Position numbers and translations under genes: made by a program. From Pseudomonas saliphila (GTDB lineage Bacteria; Pseudomonadota; Gammaproteobacteria; Pseudomonadales; Pseudomonadaceae), in the NCBI RefSeq assembly GCF_008638345.1, contig NZ_VTVA01000010.1, positions 62,001-126,000 on the forward strand: DNA of 64,000 bases. Direction: 5' to 3'. Shown here one piece after another: positions 7,075-16,444 of this stretch (positions within the stretch are counted from its first letter, which is position 1; every line of letters begins with the position of its first letter). A model generated the notes under the pieces. The model was not told the origin of the DNA, did no database searches, and saw only the letters and a list, made by a program, of their open reading frames with translations.

Positions 7075-8520
7075 ATGAGCCGCCCAGCCGAGCCAAGCAT
7101 CACGTATAACTATGACGTGGTCCGCCAATTCACTATCGCCACCCTGATCTGGGGTGTCATAGGTATGGCAATGGGTGTGTTTATCGCCGCCCAGTTGGTT
7201 TGGCCCACGCTGAGCTTAGATGTGCCCTGGCTCAGTTTTGGCCGCCTGCGTCCCATTCACACCAATCTGGTGATCTTTGCCTTCGGTGGCGGGGCGCTCT
7301 TCGCCACATCCTTCTATGTTGTACAGCGCACCAGCCGCGTCAGGCTGATCTCAGACCGGCTCGCTCAATTCGTATTCTGGGGCTGGCAACTGGCACTGGT
7401 GGCGATCGTGATTACCTACTTGCTGGGCTATACGACAAGCAAGGAATACGCGGAGATGATCTGGCCAATTGCGTCCTGGATAACGCTGGTCTGGGTCGCC
7501 TACGCCTGGCTGTTCTTCGGCACCATTGCACGGCGCACCGTCAAACACATTTATGTCGGCAACTGGTTTTACGGCGCCTTCATAATAGTGACCGGCATGG
7601 TGCACGTGATTAATCACATGTCGATACCGGTGTCGCTGCTGAAAGCCTACCCGGTCTATGCGGGCGCGACCGATGCAATGATCCAGTGGTGGTACGGGCA
7701 CAGCGTGGTCGGTTTCATCCTCTCTGTCGGCTTTCTGGGGATGATGTACTACTTCGTACCCAAGCGCGCAGAACGACCGATTTACTCCTACCGGCTGTCG
7801 ATCGTGCATTTCTGGGCAATCATCGCGCTGTACATCTGGGCGGGGCCCCACCACCTGCATTACACCGCGCTGCCGGATTGGGCGCAGTCCCTGGGCATGG
7901 TGATGTCACTCATCCTGCTGGCGCCAAGCTGGGGCGGGATGATTAACGGCATGATGACGCTCTCCGGCGCGTGGCACAAACTGCGTACCGATCCGGTCCT
8001 GCGGTTTCTGGTGGTCGCGCTGGCGTTTTACGGCATGTCCACCTTTGAAGGGCCGATGATGGCCATCAAGACCGTGAATGCACTGTCTCATTACACCGAC
8101 TGGACCATCGGCCACGTGCATGCCGGCGCGCTAGGTTGGGTCGCGATGATCAGTATCGGCACCATTTACCACATGCTGCCGCAGCTGTATGGGCGCAAGG
8201 AGATGTACAGCCTGGGACTGATCAATGCGCATTTCTGGATGGCCACCATAGGCACCGTGTTGTACATCGTCGCCATGTGGGTCAACGGCATTACCCAAGG
8301 GCTGATGTGGCGCGCAGTGAATGTGGACGGCACCTTGACCTATTCCTTCGTTGAAGCACTGTCGGCCAGCCATCCCGGTTACATCGTCCGCCTGATCGGC
8401 GGCAGCACCTTCGCTGCCGGCATGCTGCTGATGGTGGTCAATTGCTGGCTGACGATCCGCCAGTCGCAATCAGCACCTGAATCCGTGCGCGCGGCGCAAC
8501 CGGCTGAGAGCGCGAGCTGA
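7075..8520 (+). CDS. ccoN: Orphan cbb3-type cytochrome c oxidase subunit I (CcoN)
   Basis: The 481-residue polytopic heme-copper oxidase subunit carries the expected motifs: [14 protein letters not shown] (low-spin heme His), [10 protein letters not shown] (CuB His), [15 protein letters not shown] (CuB His-His) and [14 protein letters not shown] (high- and low-spin heme His). I set the start at ATG 7075 ([14 protein letters not shown]), with GGAGA upstream; a longer in-frame ATG at 6982 adds an unlikely leader. No ccoO or ccoP follows, so it is an orphan isoform comparable to P. aeruginosa CcoN3/CcoN4, which swap into oxidase complexes whose other subunits are encoded elsewhere. The perfect ANR box upstream fits a low-oxygen role. 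Confidence 0.93.
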   Translation: MSRPAEPSITYNYDVVRQFTIATLIWGVIGMAMGVFIAAQLVWPTLSLDVPWLSFGRLRPIHTNLVIFAFGGGALFATSFYVVQRTSRVRLISDRLAQFVFWGWQLALVAIVITYLLGYTTSKEYAEMIWPIASWITLVWVAYAWLFFGTIARRTVKHIYVGNWFYGAFIIVTGMVHVINHMSIPVSLLKAYPVYAGATDAMIQWWYGHSVVGFILSVGFLGMMYYFVPKRAERPIYSYRLSIVHFWAIIALYIWAGPHHLHYTALPDWAQSLGMVMSLILLAPSWGGMINGMMTLSGAWHKLRTDPVLRFLVVALAFYGMSTFEGPMMAIKTVNALSHYTDWTIGHVHAGALGWVAMISIGTIYHMLPQLYGRKEMYSLGLINAHFWMATIGTVLYIVAMWVNGITQGLMWRAVNVDGTLTYSFVEALSASHPGYIVRLIGGSTFAAGMLLMVVNCWLTIRQSQSAPESVRAAQPAESAS

Positions 8521-8753
8521 TGACCATGATGCTCTTGGCCTCATTCGCGCTAATCGTTGCCTTCGGCCTGTCACTGGCCTGCGGCGTGATGGATGAGGCG
8601 CACATTGAGCAAGCCGCGCTGATTCCCTTCGCGGATGACCCGGACGCCGCCGAGCAGCTGACCCGGGAAACCGGGCGACGCTGCGAAACGGTGGTTTGCC
8701 CCGTCCAGGAACCCTTTGCTGACCAATCGTCGGTTGCTTATCTTGATGCCTGA
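8520..8753 (+). CDS. Small membrane protein coupled to orphan ccoN (CcoQ-like position)
   Basis: The 77-residue product begins [23 protein letters not shown], a single N-terminal hydrophobic helix, followed by a charged tail with two cysteines (RRCETVVC). The start overlaps the ccoN stop (TGATG), so translation is coupled. I recall that the P. aeruginosa orphan ccoN4 is also followed by a short hypothetical gene. The position recalls CcoQ, but the tail is not a clear CcoQ match; the function is unknown. Confidence 0.7.
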   Translation: MTMMLLASFALIVAFGLSLACGVMDEAHIEQAALIPFADDPDAAEQLTRETGRRCETVVCPVQEPFADQSSVAYLDA

Positions 8754-8830
8754 TCAGCATTGCTATTGATTGAACAGGGCTGGCTACCTGCGCCGCGGCG
8801 TATTGCCAGGCCGCTCTGTTACGGAGTCCC

Positions 8831-9961
8831 ATGTTACAACGAATATTTCTGATGTCCGCGCGCATTGCGGGTTGGATGCCGCAGGCGATAACAACGCGCC
8901 CCATGGAATGGTTACGCTTGTCTACGGGGCTGGTATTGGCGCTGGGAGTCAGCGCCTGGCTCTGCCAGCTTCTGTTTGGTCACGATATTGCCGTAGCCTT
9001 GATCGGCCCGCTGGCTGCCTCGGCGATTTTGCTGCTCGCGGTTCCGTCGGGTGCCCTGGCGCAACCCTGGTCGCTGCTGGGCAGTTATCTGGTGGCTATT
9101 ATGGTGGCGTCGTTATTGGCTAGCGTATTCGGTGCGACTATCGAAACAGCCTGCCTGGCAGCCGGGCTGTCGCTATTGTTGATGTTCCCGCTGCGCTGTC
9201 TGCACCCGCCCGGCGGTGCCATGGCGATTGTCCTGGTACTGACCTGGAACTCGATCGACGCGCCGGGCTGGACCCTGGGCGTGCCGGTAATGAGCATCGC
9301 GGTCTGTCTGCTGGTGTGCGCACGGGCGTTCAATCGTCTCACCGGCGTCAAACATGACAAGGGAGCCGCCGCCAATACCCACCACACCCGGGACCCCGTG
9401 GCTGAGCGCAGAGTCGGAATCACCGACGATGACCTGGACAGTGCATTGGACGAATTCGGTGAATTTGTCGACATCACCCGCGAAGACCTCGAACAGATCG
9501 TGCGAAACACCGAGCGGTCGGCATTGCGTCGGCAGATGCGTGGCACCCGCGCTGCGCAGGTGATGTCCCGCGATGTGCGATCGGTGACCCCGGATACCAG
9601 CGTCCTGCAGACGTTGCAAATGCTGCGCCATCACCATGTGAAGACCTTTCCCGTCATCGATCAGGATGGAACACTGGTGGGCATCGTGAGCCTGGGCGAT
9701 CTGATGGGCCAGGTGGACGCTTCACCAGGGAGGCTGTTTGCCGCGCGGATGCAGATATGGCGCGATCAGCCGGTGAGCAAGTGGATGACCAGCCCGGTGA
9801 TCAGCGCCGACAGCCACATGCACATTGTCGACATGATCCCGCTGATGTCCCGGCATGGGCTGCATTCGTTACCGATCATGGATAACGGCAAACTGGTGGG
9901 GTTGGTGACCCAGACGGATCTGATCGCTGCGCTGCATCAGGACCTGTTAATGCATCTCTAG
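8831..9961 (+). CDS. HPP family membrane protein with tandem CBS domains
   Basis: The 376-residue protein has an N-terminal HPP domain (about 1-165) with 4-5 membrane helices and the name-giving motif (LRCLHPPGGAMAI). A linker containing DDDLDSALDEFGEFVDITREDL follows, then two CBS motifs (about 235-290 and 315-372) starting QVMSRDVRSVTPD and KWMTSPVISAD. HPP proteins of cyanobacteria and chloroplasts have been linked to nitrite transport, and CBS pairs usually sense adenine nucleotides. Its place beside a nitrogen-oxide respiration cluster makes a nitrite-related role plausible but unproven. The start ATG 8831 has GGAG at the right distance. Confidence 0.88.
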   Translation: MLQRIFLMSARIAGWMPQAITTRPMEWLRLSTGLVLALGVSAWLCQLLFGHDIAVALIGPLAASAILLLAVPSGALAQPWSLLGSYLVAIMVASLLASVFGATIETACLAAGLSLLLMFPLRCLHPPGGAMAIVLVLTWNSIDAPGWTLGVPVMSIAVCLLVCARAFNRLTGVKHDKGAAANTHHTRDPVAERRVGITDDDLDSALDEFGEFVDITREDLEQIVRNTERSALRRQMRGTRAAQVMSRDVRSVTPDTSVLQTLQMLRHHHVKTFPVIDQDGTLVGIVSLGDLMGQVDASPGRLFAARMQIWRDQPVSKWMTSPVISADSHMHIVDMIPLMSRHGLHSLPIMDNGKLVGLVTQTDLIAALHQDLLMHL

Positions 9962-9998
9962 CGCACGCAGGGCAGATTAAGCACGGAGCAGGGCTTGA

Positions 9999-10862
9999 CT
10001 AGAACAGCGAATCCCGACGGCGGGACCAGCCTCGGTTGCTACTGGCGACTTCGCGCAGCAGGCTGAAGGCCTGTTGTAATGCGTCCGACTCCCGTCGACG
10101 GGTATAAACCAGATAGGTCGGAAAACTGAACTCGGGTGCCTGCGGTACCCGCTCGAGCACACCTGAATCGAGGTAGGGCTGGACAACCCGGGTGCGAAAA
10201 TATCCGGCGCCGCCGTTCTCTATGATGTATTGCAAACCGAGCGGCCCCAGATTGAAGCTGAGCGGGGCGCGAATGCGTTCTGGCAGGGCGGCATCATGCA
10301 ATCGACGAAAACTCTCACCCCAGTCGATATACACGTAGGGATCGGGACGTTGCGGTAGACGCACCTGAATAAGCTTTTCCTCGAGCAGCTCCTCGACTTG
10401 CAGGCCAGGCAGATATTCGGGCTGGTAAACCAGTGCCGCATCCAGCGTTCCATCCTCGACGCGGCGCAGCAGTTGATGACTCTCGCCGATTTCCGTTCGC
10501 ACGGTGTGCGTCGGAATCTGCTCCCTGAGCAGCCGCACCCAGTCCAGTACCAGGGGATTGCACAAGCTCGGCTCTGCGCCGAGATTCAGTACGTTCCGAT
10601 GGCCTTCCGGTAGCGGCAGGTTGCGTTGCGCGGCTTCCCAAGCCTGCACCATCTGGTTGGCATGCACGGCGAAGATTTCACCCTCTGTGGTCAGTTTGGC
10701 GCCAGAGCGGTTGCGGATGAACAGCGTGCAATTGAGCTGACTTTCAAGCGATTGAATGCGTGCGGTTACCGCGGCCTGGGTGAGATGCAAGCGCTCAGCT
10801 GCAGCGATGAAGCTGCCGCCGCGGATGATCTCCAGAAAAGTACGTGCCAGTGTTGTGTCCAC
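9999..10862 (-). CDS. LysR-family transcriptional regulator
   Basis: N-terminal winged helix-turn-helix (about 1-60) including SFIAAAERLHLTQAAVTARIQ, followed by a periplasmic-binding-like effector domain to about residue 280. The open frame extends to 10997, but residues before 'DTTLARTFLEII' are not LysR-like, so I take GTG 10862 as the start (287 residues). No strong ribosome-binding site is visible there, so the start is uncertain. The target is unknown; there is no divergent partner gene immediately upstream, since the neighbouring small gene runs in the same direction. Confidence 0.85.
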   Translation of the reverse strand: MDTTLARTFLEIIRGGSFIAAAERLHLTQAAVTARIQSLESQLNCTLFIRNRSGAKLTTEGEIFAVHANQMVQAWEAAQRNLPLPEGHRNVLNLGAEPSLCNPLVLDWVRLLREQIPTHTVRTEIGESHQLLRRVEDGTLDAALVYQPEYLPGLQVEELLEEKLIQVRLPQRPDPYVYIDWGESFRRLHDAALPERIRAPLSFNLGPLGLQYIIENGGAGYFRTRVVQPYLDSGVLERVPQAPEFSFPTYLVYTRRRESDALQQAFSLLREVASSNRGWSRRRDSLF

Positions 10863-10914
10863 GGGGGATTCCGGAAAGTCGTTAACGAGGTAAGTAGCTG
10901 TCCGGCGCTGCGGT

Positions 10915-11208
10915 TTATGTCGAGCCGCTGCGAGCGGACCCGCATAAAGCACAGATGGGTTCCGCGGAAGCCTGTAGCGCGCGCTGGGCACTGTCATTAC
11001 AGGCCTTGCAGGGACGGTTTTCTGTTACCGCCATGGGGCGGCCACCGAGGAAAGCGCAAAGTGCCCGGAAGAGACCGATCAAGCCCACGAGCATAGTGAG
11101 CGCAGCAAGCATGTAGGCGAACTGTTGCACCGGGTCCGCGGCAGCGACGGCGTTGCCTGCGGCTTCGGTATCGGTGCCGAGCAGCAGCATGCCGGCCGAG
11201 CCGGACAC
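10915..11208 (-). CDS. Small membrane protein with CxxC pairs
   Basis: From GTG 11208 the frame encodes 97 residues, with one clear membrane helix (about 31-55, FAYMLAALTMLVGLIGLF...) and a C-terminal tail holding CKAC and CALC, like a small zinc-ribbon-type metal site. The reading frame stays open upstream to about 11275 and encodes a further hydrophobic segment (FTAPVLLSVSGSAGMLLLG) that looks native, yet it has no ATG/GTG/TTG there. The true N-terminus may therefore be longer with a rare start, or the GTG cuts a helix short. Family not recognised. Confidence 0.55.
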   Translation of the reverse strand: MSGSAGMLLLGTDTEAAGNAVAAADPVQQFAYMLAALTMLVGLIGLFRALCAFLGGRPMAVTENRPCKACNDSAQRALQASAEPICALCGSARSGST

Positions 11209-11417
11209 GGAGAGCAGAACGGGGGCAGTGAACTTGTGGGTCCACTGCTGAAAGTTTAGTCGATTGATAAATGGGTCCTGTCCTGGTTGCGTACGGGGCC
11301 GATCATAACACAGGGTTTTCGACCAGGCTTGCGCGCAACTTCACCTGTTCGGGTGGAAATTGCAACGGCAGCTATTGCTCTGTATGGCCTATTGCAGAGG
11401 CCTGTAGCGCCTGAAAC

Positions 11418-12287
11418 TCAGCCTCGCGTGCCGCTCCAGCGAGGCCAGCTCGCGTTCACCCAGAGCGACAATCCGATGAGCGCCCCTCCGAGCAGCAGGC
11501 GTTGAATATCCGCCTCCTGGTTCCAGATAATCAGATTGACCACCAGGCCGGCAGGGATCAGCGCGTTGTTCATGATGCCCAGGGTGCCTGCGTCGACCTG
11601 CGTTGCCCCACGGTTCCAGAAGAAGAATCCTAGCCCCGACGCCGCCAGGCCCAGCCAGCTCAGAACGCCCCATTGAACGGCTGTATGGGGGAGCCGGTGC
11701 GTATCGCCAAGCAATAACCAGGCGGGCGCTGCGACAAGGAGTGCACCAATAAAGAAGAAACCGAAGCCGTGCCATTGTTGGCGTACGTCGACCTGATAAT
11801 GCCGCACGAGATGCGCATAACCGATTTGTCCGGCCGCAAAGGTCAGGTTGGCCAGCTGCAACAACAGAAAGCCGCGGATGTAACTGTCACTGATCCCGTC
11901 GTAACGGATGACGGCCGCGCCGAGCACCGCTATCAGCGTCGCCACCACTGGGCCGATGCTGAATCGACGTCTGAGGACATTGTCTGCCAGCGCGACATAC
12001 AGGGGTGTGAATATAGTGAAAAGCAGTACTTCGGGCACGCTCAGCAGTTCAAATGACAGATACAGGCAAATGTAGGTCACGCCAAACTGCAGTGCGCCGA
12101 CCAGTAACAAGCCGGGAATCATCCCCCGCGGTAGGCGCGCCGGGCGCAGCAATGGCAGGAAAAGCAGTCCTGCCAGTACGATCCGCGTCAGCACGGAGAA
12201 GTAGCTATCGACCTGGCCGGCGAGATATTCGCCTATCAGACTGAAGGAGACCGCCCACAACAGGGTGACGGCAATCAGGTGGAACAT
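11418..12287 (-). CDS. EamA/DMT-family inner-membrane transporter
   Basis: The 289-residue protein has ten predicted transmembrane helices arranged as two EamA repeats (about 1-130 and 145-280). It starts MFHLIAVTLLWAVSFSLIGEYL, which is typical of the carboxylate/amino-acid/amine exporter branch of the drug/metabolite transporter superfamily. The ATG at 12287 has an appropriate GGAG/AAGG ribosome-binding region. Substrate cannot be told from sequence. It is divergent from yihY. Confidence 0.88.
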   Translation of the reverse strand: MFHLIAVTLLWAVSFSLIGEYLAGQVDSYFSVLTRIVLAGLLFLPLLRPARLPRGMIPGLLLVGALQFGVTYICLYLSFELLSVPEVLLFTIFTPLYVALADNVLRRRFSIGPVVATLIAVLGAAVIRYDGISDSYIRGFLLLQLANLTFAAGQIGYAHLVRHYQVDVRQQWHGFGFFFIGALLVAAPAWLLLGDTHRLPHTAVQWGVLSWLGLAASGLGFFFWNRGATQVDAGTLGIMNNALIPAGLVVNLIIWNQEADIQRLLLGGALIGLSLWVNASWPRWSGTRG

Positions 12288-12466
12288 GCAGCCTTACTCC
12301 GTTAAACACCGCCAATGGTGCGGGCCGCATGGTAAGCGTTCAGAGGCCCGACGACAAACACGACCGCTCTGTTCCAGCTTTTTTGCCGCGTTGCGCCTGA
12401 ATTGGGCCGAACTACCCGCCTCAGGCGTCGTCTCAGCTTGAACCACTCTGATTCGGAGCAACGTAT

Positions 12467-13342
12467 ATGGCGATCTTGAGTACGGGCGACATTGGTATGG
12501 GCACGCTGGCTAAGCGCACGCTCAAGGAGTTCGGTGCTGACGACATGTCGTCTTACTCGGCGGCGCTGGCTTACCAGGCACTTTTCTCGATATTCCCTTT
12601 TATTCTGTTTCTGATGTCCATGCTCGGCTTCCTGCATCTGCCACAGTTCTTTGAGTGGTTGCGTTCGCAGGCAACGACGGTCTTACCCGAAACCGCGGCG
12701 GAGCAGATAAACCCGGTAATCGACCAGCTACAGTCGCAGGACGGCGGGCTGCTTTCCTTCGGGATTCTGATCGCGCTCTGGACGTCATCTGCAGGCATGC
12801 GCTCCCTGATGAATGCGATGAACAAGGCCTATGACGTCACCGAGGAACGGCCGACCTGGAAAGTGTTTTTGCTTTCTGTGGTCTACACCATTGGCATTGC
12901 TATCGTTCTTCTGTTGATCGCCGCGCTGATGATCATGGGCCCGCAGGTGATGGAATGGTTGGCCGCGCAGGTGGGGTTGCAGGATATCGTGGTGACCATC
13001 TGGACCTGGCTGCGCTTGCCCGTGGCAATCTTTTTGATGATGTTGGTGGTCGCGCTTCTCTATTATGTCGCGCCGAATGTGGAGCAAAGCTTCCGCTTTA
13101 TCACGCCCGGTTCGGTGGTTGCCGTCCTCGTCTGGATAGCCGCCTCGCTGGCGTTCGGTTATTACGTGCAGAATTTCGGCGACTATGATGCGACTTACGG
13201 CAGCGTAGGGGCCGTTATCGTATTGATGTTGTTCTTTTATATATCCTCGGCCGTATTGCTGCTTGGCGCAGAGATAAATGCCGTGATCGAACATGCCTCG
13301 CAGGACGGAAAAGAGAAGGGAGACAAGGAGTTGGATTCCTGA
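12467..13342 (+). CDS. yihY: YihY/BrkB family inner-membrane protein
   Basis: The 291-residue protein has about six transmembrane helices and family hallmarks: SAALAYQALFSIFPFILFL near the N-terminus, WTSSAGMRSLMNAMNKAYDV in the middle, and the GGAVIVLMLFFYISSAVLLLGAEINA-like region at the end. Members were once called tRNA-processing RNase BN, which is a misassignment; a transport or envelope role is more likely. The C-terminal tail is charged (DGKEKGDKELDS). The start ATG has GGAG 8 bases upstream. Confidence 0.9.
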   Translation: MAILSTGDIGMGTLAKRTLKEFGADDMSSYSAALAYQALFSIFPFILFLMSMLGFLHLPQFFEWLRSQATTVLPETAAEQINPVIDQLQSQDGGLLSFGILIALWTSSAGMRSLMNAMNKAYDVTEERPTWKVFLLSVVYTIGIAIVLLLIAALMIMGPQVMEWLAAQVGLQDIVVTIWTWLRLPVAIFLMMLVVALLYYVAPNVEQSFRFITPGSVVAVLVWIAASLAFGYYVQNFGDYDATYGSVGAVIVLMLFFYISSAVLLLGAEINAVIEHASQDGKEKGDKELDS

Positions 13343-13447
13343 TCTGGGGGTGCGAGGCAATCGCTTTGATATCGAGGAGATTGGCGTAGCGCAGGAGTCG
13401 GCGAGCGTGGCCCATATTACAGGGACCGTTTGATCATCTGATGGAAG

Positions 13448-13480
13448 AATCGCCCACGTCCGTGATGGACGTGGGCGATT
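13448..13480. terminator. Long perfect hairpin between convergent yihY and OmpA-lipoprotein genes
   Basis: A 14-bp perfect stem (aatcgcccacgtcc / ggacgtgggcgatt) with a five-base loop lies between two convergent genes. It probably ends transcription from both sides. The U-tract is short (atttag on the plus side). Confidence 0.7.
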
Positions 13481-13493
13481 TAGCTACGGATCA

Positions 13494-14264
13494 TTACCGC
13501 GACGGTACTTCGTCCTCGTCATGCGAAATGGTGACTTCCACACGACGATTCATCGCACGGGATGCCGGGGTGTCGTTATCGGTTACAGGATGCGCCTTAC
13601 CCAGACCCACTGTATCGATGCGGCCGGGCTCAACGCCCTCACGAACCAGCGCATGTCGCACTGAGTCGGCTCGCGCCTGAGACAGCTGGCGGTTATAGGC
13701 ATCGCTACCAGTGCTATCGGTGAAGCCCTCTACCAGGATCTTGCGCTCGGGATTTTTCTTCAGAAAATCCGCCAGGCTGCGAATGCTGGAGTTGGCCGCC
13801 GGCTTGAGATCCGCTTTGTTTACGTCGAACAATACGCTTTCAAAGGTGACAACCGAGCCACGCTTGGTTTCCTTCGCGTTGAGTTGCTCGCGCAGTTGAT
13901 CGATCTCTTTTTCACGAGCGGCAAGGCGGGTTTTCGCGCGTTCTTCCGGCAGCTTTTCGTAAGCTTCTTCAGCTGTACGCAAGACAATCGTCTGGCGTGC
14001 CAGCTCGACTCGACGGTCCGTCAGATAAGCCAGATGATCAATCTTGTCCTGATCAGAACCCTTGTTCAACGCCTGCTCGGCTTCTTCAAGGGCTTTTACT
14101 GCATCCTGAGTTTCGATAGCAGCGTACTGGCGTGCGTCCGGATGGCTTTGCAGGTCGCTTACATTCTGCTGCGCCTTTTCAAAATTGGGATTAGGCTGAG
14201 TTGCGCAGGCCGTCACCAACAGGCTCATGGCAAAACAGGCCGGTAGAGCGAAATAAGTACGCAT
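13494..14264 (-). CDS. OmpA-family outer-membrane lipoprotein
   Basis: The 256-residue lipoprotein carries a lipobox signal peptide (LLVTACATQ, Cys about 20), a coiled-coil DUF4398-like helical stretch (about 30-135), and a C-terminal OmpA/MotB peptidoglycan-binding domain (about 140-245). The last contains VLFDVNKADLKP, VEGFTDSTGSDAYN, LSQARADSV and NRRVEVTI. The start is ATG 14264 (RBS AAGGAG), not the upstream in-frame ATG. It lies 38 bp after a DUF4398 lipoprotein on the same strand; the two probably act together at the outer-membrane/peptidoglycan interface. Confidence 0.92.
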   Translation of the reverse strand: MRTYFALPACFAMSLLVTACATQPNPNFEKAQQNVSDLQSHPDARQYAAIETQDAVKALEEAEQALNKGSDQDKIDHLAYLTDRRVELARQTIVLRTAEEAYEKLPEERAKTRLAAREKEIDQLREQLNAKETKRGSVVTFESVLFDVNKADLKPAANSSIRSLADFLKKNPERKILVEGFTDSTGSDAYNRQLSQARADSVRHALVREGVEPGRIDTVGLGKAHPVTDNDTPASRAMNRRVEVTISHDEDEVPSR

Positions 14265-14302
14265 GGATCTACTCCTTGCAAAAAACAAATGGGCCGGGTG
14301 GT

Positions 14303-14692
14303 TCAGTTACTACGGCGAAGGCTTTCTTCACGCAATTCAATGCTGCCTTCCTCTGCCTGACGCAGGGCGCGTCGCGCTTTTTCAGCACGCGCTTTGCGCT
14401 CGGCTACCCGGGCGTCCCATTCAGCTTGTTCGGCCAGGTGTCTGGCCTTGTCATACTGCTCGTTGAGGCTGGCCTGCTCGGCTTGAGAGAGCTTCTCTCT
14501 CGCCTTGCGCAATTCAACAGGTGCGTACTCGGCGCCTTCGGCAGTGTCTGCTGCGGTCACTGCCTGCTTTGCGACCGCAAGTTGCGTAGTCGGTGGTGGG
14601 GTGCCGGCACAGCCAGCGAGGGTTACGGCGGCGCCAAGCGTGACAGCGGCTATCAGCCGCTTGGGGGCGTGTAAAAGAAAATGATCAGACAT
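14303..14692 (-). CDS. DUF4398 lipoprotein
   Basis: The 129-residue protein has a signal peptide ending in a lipobox (VTLAGCAGTPPP), followed by a highly charged alpha-helical, probably coiled-coil region rich in A, E, K, R and Q. Pairing with a downstream OmpA-domain lipoprotein that carries a similar helical stretch is common in pseudomonads. Function unknown; envelope structural role inferred. Confidence 0.85.
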   Translation of the reverse strand: MSDHFLLHAPKRLIAAVTLGAAVTLAGCAGTPPPTTQLAVAKQAVTAADTAEGAEYAPVELRKAREKLSQAEQASLNEQYDKARHLAEQAEWDARVAERKARAEKARRALRQAEEGSIELREESLRRSN

Positions 14693-14965
14693 GGTCCCAA
14701 CTCCTGGTTACGGATATACGAACTACGTCTCCGTCACTGGCTCCACCTGGTGCAGAGCCCGATAATCAGGGCTTATACGCTTTGGCTGACCAGAAGAGAG
14801 ATATCGCAGTTCCGGCACTATCGCAGTTTCGACAGCACATAGCTTGTAACTGTTCAGTAAATCGTTCAGTCATGGCTGCGCAAAGCCGCACCACGCATGC
14901 TGGGGAGTGTCTCATCGGGTCAGTTGATGAGGTATGCTGACGTTTTTGCACGGCGGGAATAGAGC

Positions 14966-16330
14966 ATGGCGCAATACGATTTTGATCTGTTTGTTATCGG
15001 TGCGGGCTCCGGCGGGGTTCGAGCAAGTCGCATGGCGGCGGCGCTGGGCGCGCGGGTCGGAGTAGCAGAAGACCTTTATCTGGGTGGAACCTGCGTCAAC
15101 GTAGGCTGTGTCCCCAAAAAGCTGTTCGCCTATGCCGCGCATTTTGCAGAAGATTTTGAAGATGCAGCCGGTTTCGGCTGGGACCTGCAAAAGGCCGGAT
15201 TCACCTGGAGCCGTTTGCTGGAGAACAAGAACGCTGAAATCACCCGGCTCAACGGTATCTACCGCAACCTGCTGATTTCCGCCGGGGTTACGCTGGTGGA
15301 AGGGCGGGCACGGTTCGTTGACTCGCACAGGGTCATCATCGGTGATATGACCTACAGTGCTGAACGCATCCTGATCGCTACGGGTGGATGGCCCCACATC
15401 CCCGAGTTTCCCGGGAACGAGCATGTCATCAGTTCCAACGATGTGTTCTTTCTGAAGGAACTGCCGCGGCGTACGGTGGTGGTGGGTGGAGGTTATATCG
15501 CTGTCGAGTTCGCCAGCATTTTTCATGGCCTCGGTTGCGAAACCAGCTTGCTGTATCGCGGCGACCTGTTTCTGCGGGGCTTCGACAAGGACGTGCGCGA
15601 GCACATGGCGCGCACCTTTGAGGCCAAGGGGCTGGATCTGCAGTTCAATGCAGATGTTGCGCGCATAGACAAACTGGACGACGGCAGCCTGCGTCTCACC
15701 CTGAAAAACGGTCAAACCCTGGAAACCGACCTGGTGCTCTATGCAACCGGTCGCCATCCGAATCTCGCGGGTCTGGGTCTGGAGAACACTGAGGTCAAAC
15801 TGACCGAGAAGGGTTTTGTGGAGGTTGATGAGCTTTACCAGACCAGCGATCCGGCCGTATTTGCCGTTGGCGATGTAACCGATACTGTGCAGCTGACACC
15901 CGTGGCCCTTGCTGAAGGCATGGCGCTCGCTCGCCGCCTGTACAAGCCGGATGAGTACATTCCGGTCGACTACGAGCATATCGCTACCGCCGTGTTCTGT
16001 ATTCCGAACATTGCAACACTCGGCCTGAACGAAGAGCAGGCCCGGGCCGCAGGGCATCGCCTCAAGGTGTATGAAAGCCGTTTCCGCGCGATGCGCAATA
16101 CACTCGCCGGGCGTGCCGAGCAGAGTTTCATGAAGCTTATTGTCGATAAGGACAGCGACCGCATACTGGGCATTCATATGATTGGTCCGGACGCAGGCGA
16201 GATCATTCAGGGGCTGGCCGTGGCGGTGAAGGCGGGCGCCACCAAGGCTGTGTTTGATGCGACCCTGGGGATTCATCCGACTGCGGCAGAAGAGTTCGTC
16301 ACCATGCGTACGCCGACCCGCGAAGACTAG
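14966..16330 (+). CDS. gor: Glutathione-disulfide reductase
   Basis: This 454-residue FAD-dependent pyridine nucleotide-disulfide oxidoreductase reduces GSSG with NADPH. It shows FAD-binding GAGSGG at about 10-15, the redox-active CVNVGC at about 46-51, NADPH-binding GGGYIAVE at about 172-180, FAD-binding FAVGDVTD at about 300, and the catalytic HPTAAEE at the C-terminal dimer interface. Length is typical (about 450). It starts at ATG 14966. Confidence 0.96.
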   Translation: MAQYDFDLFVIGAGSGGVRASRMAAALGARVGVAEDLYLGGTCVNVGCVPKKLFAYAAHFAEDFEDAAGFGWDLQKAGFTWSRLLENKNAEITRLNGIYRNLLISAGVTLVEGRARFVDSHRVIIGDMTYSAERILIATGGWPHIPEFPGNEHVISSNDVFFLKELPRRTVVVGGGYIAVEFASIFHGLGCETSLLYRGDLFLRGFDKDVREHMARTFEAKGLDLQFNADVARIDKLDDGSLRLTLKNGQTLETDLVLYATGRHPNLAGLGLENTEVKLTEKGFVEVDELYQTSDPAVFAVGDVTDTVQLTPVALAEGMALARRLYKPDEYIPVDYEHIATAVFCIPNIATLGLNEEQARAAGHRLKVYESRFRAMRNTLAGRAEQSFMKLIVDKDSDRILGIHMIGPDAGEIIQGLAVAVKAGATKAVFDATLGIHPTAAEEFVTMRTPTRED

Positions 16331-16444
16331 ACTCTGGCAAGGGCGGGCGCGAAGCCTGAAAATGTAGCTGCGTCACGGTTGGCGCAGCTCAATTGCGCAT
16401 TAAGCCGTTTCAAGCTGAGCGCATCGACATGCGGAGCCTGAGTC

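Noticed and set aside
14912..16276. Long (454-codon) minus-strand ORF opposite glutathione reductase
   Set aside because: It is an antisense shadow: no ribosome-binding site, no recognisable domain, and the plus strand encodes a complete Gor.
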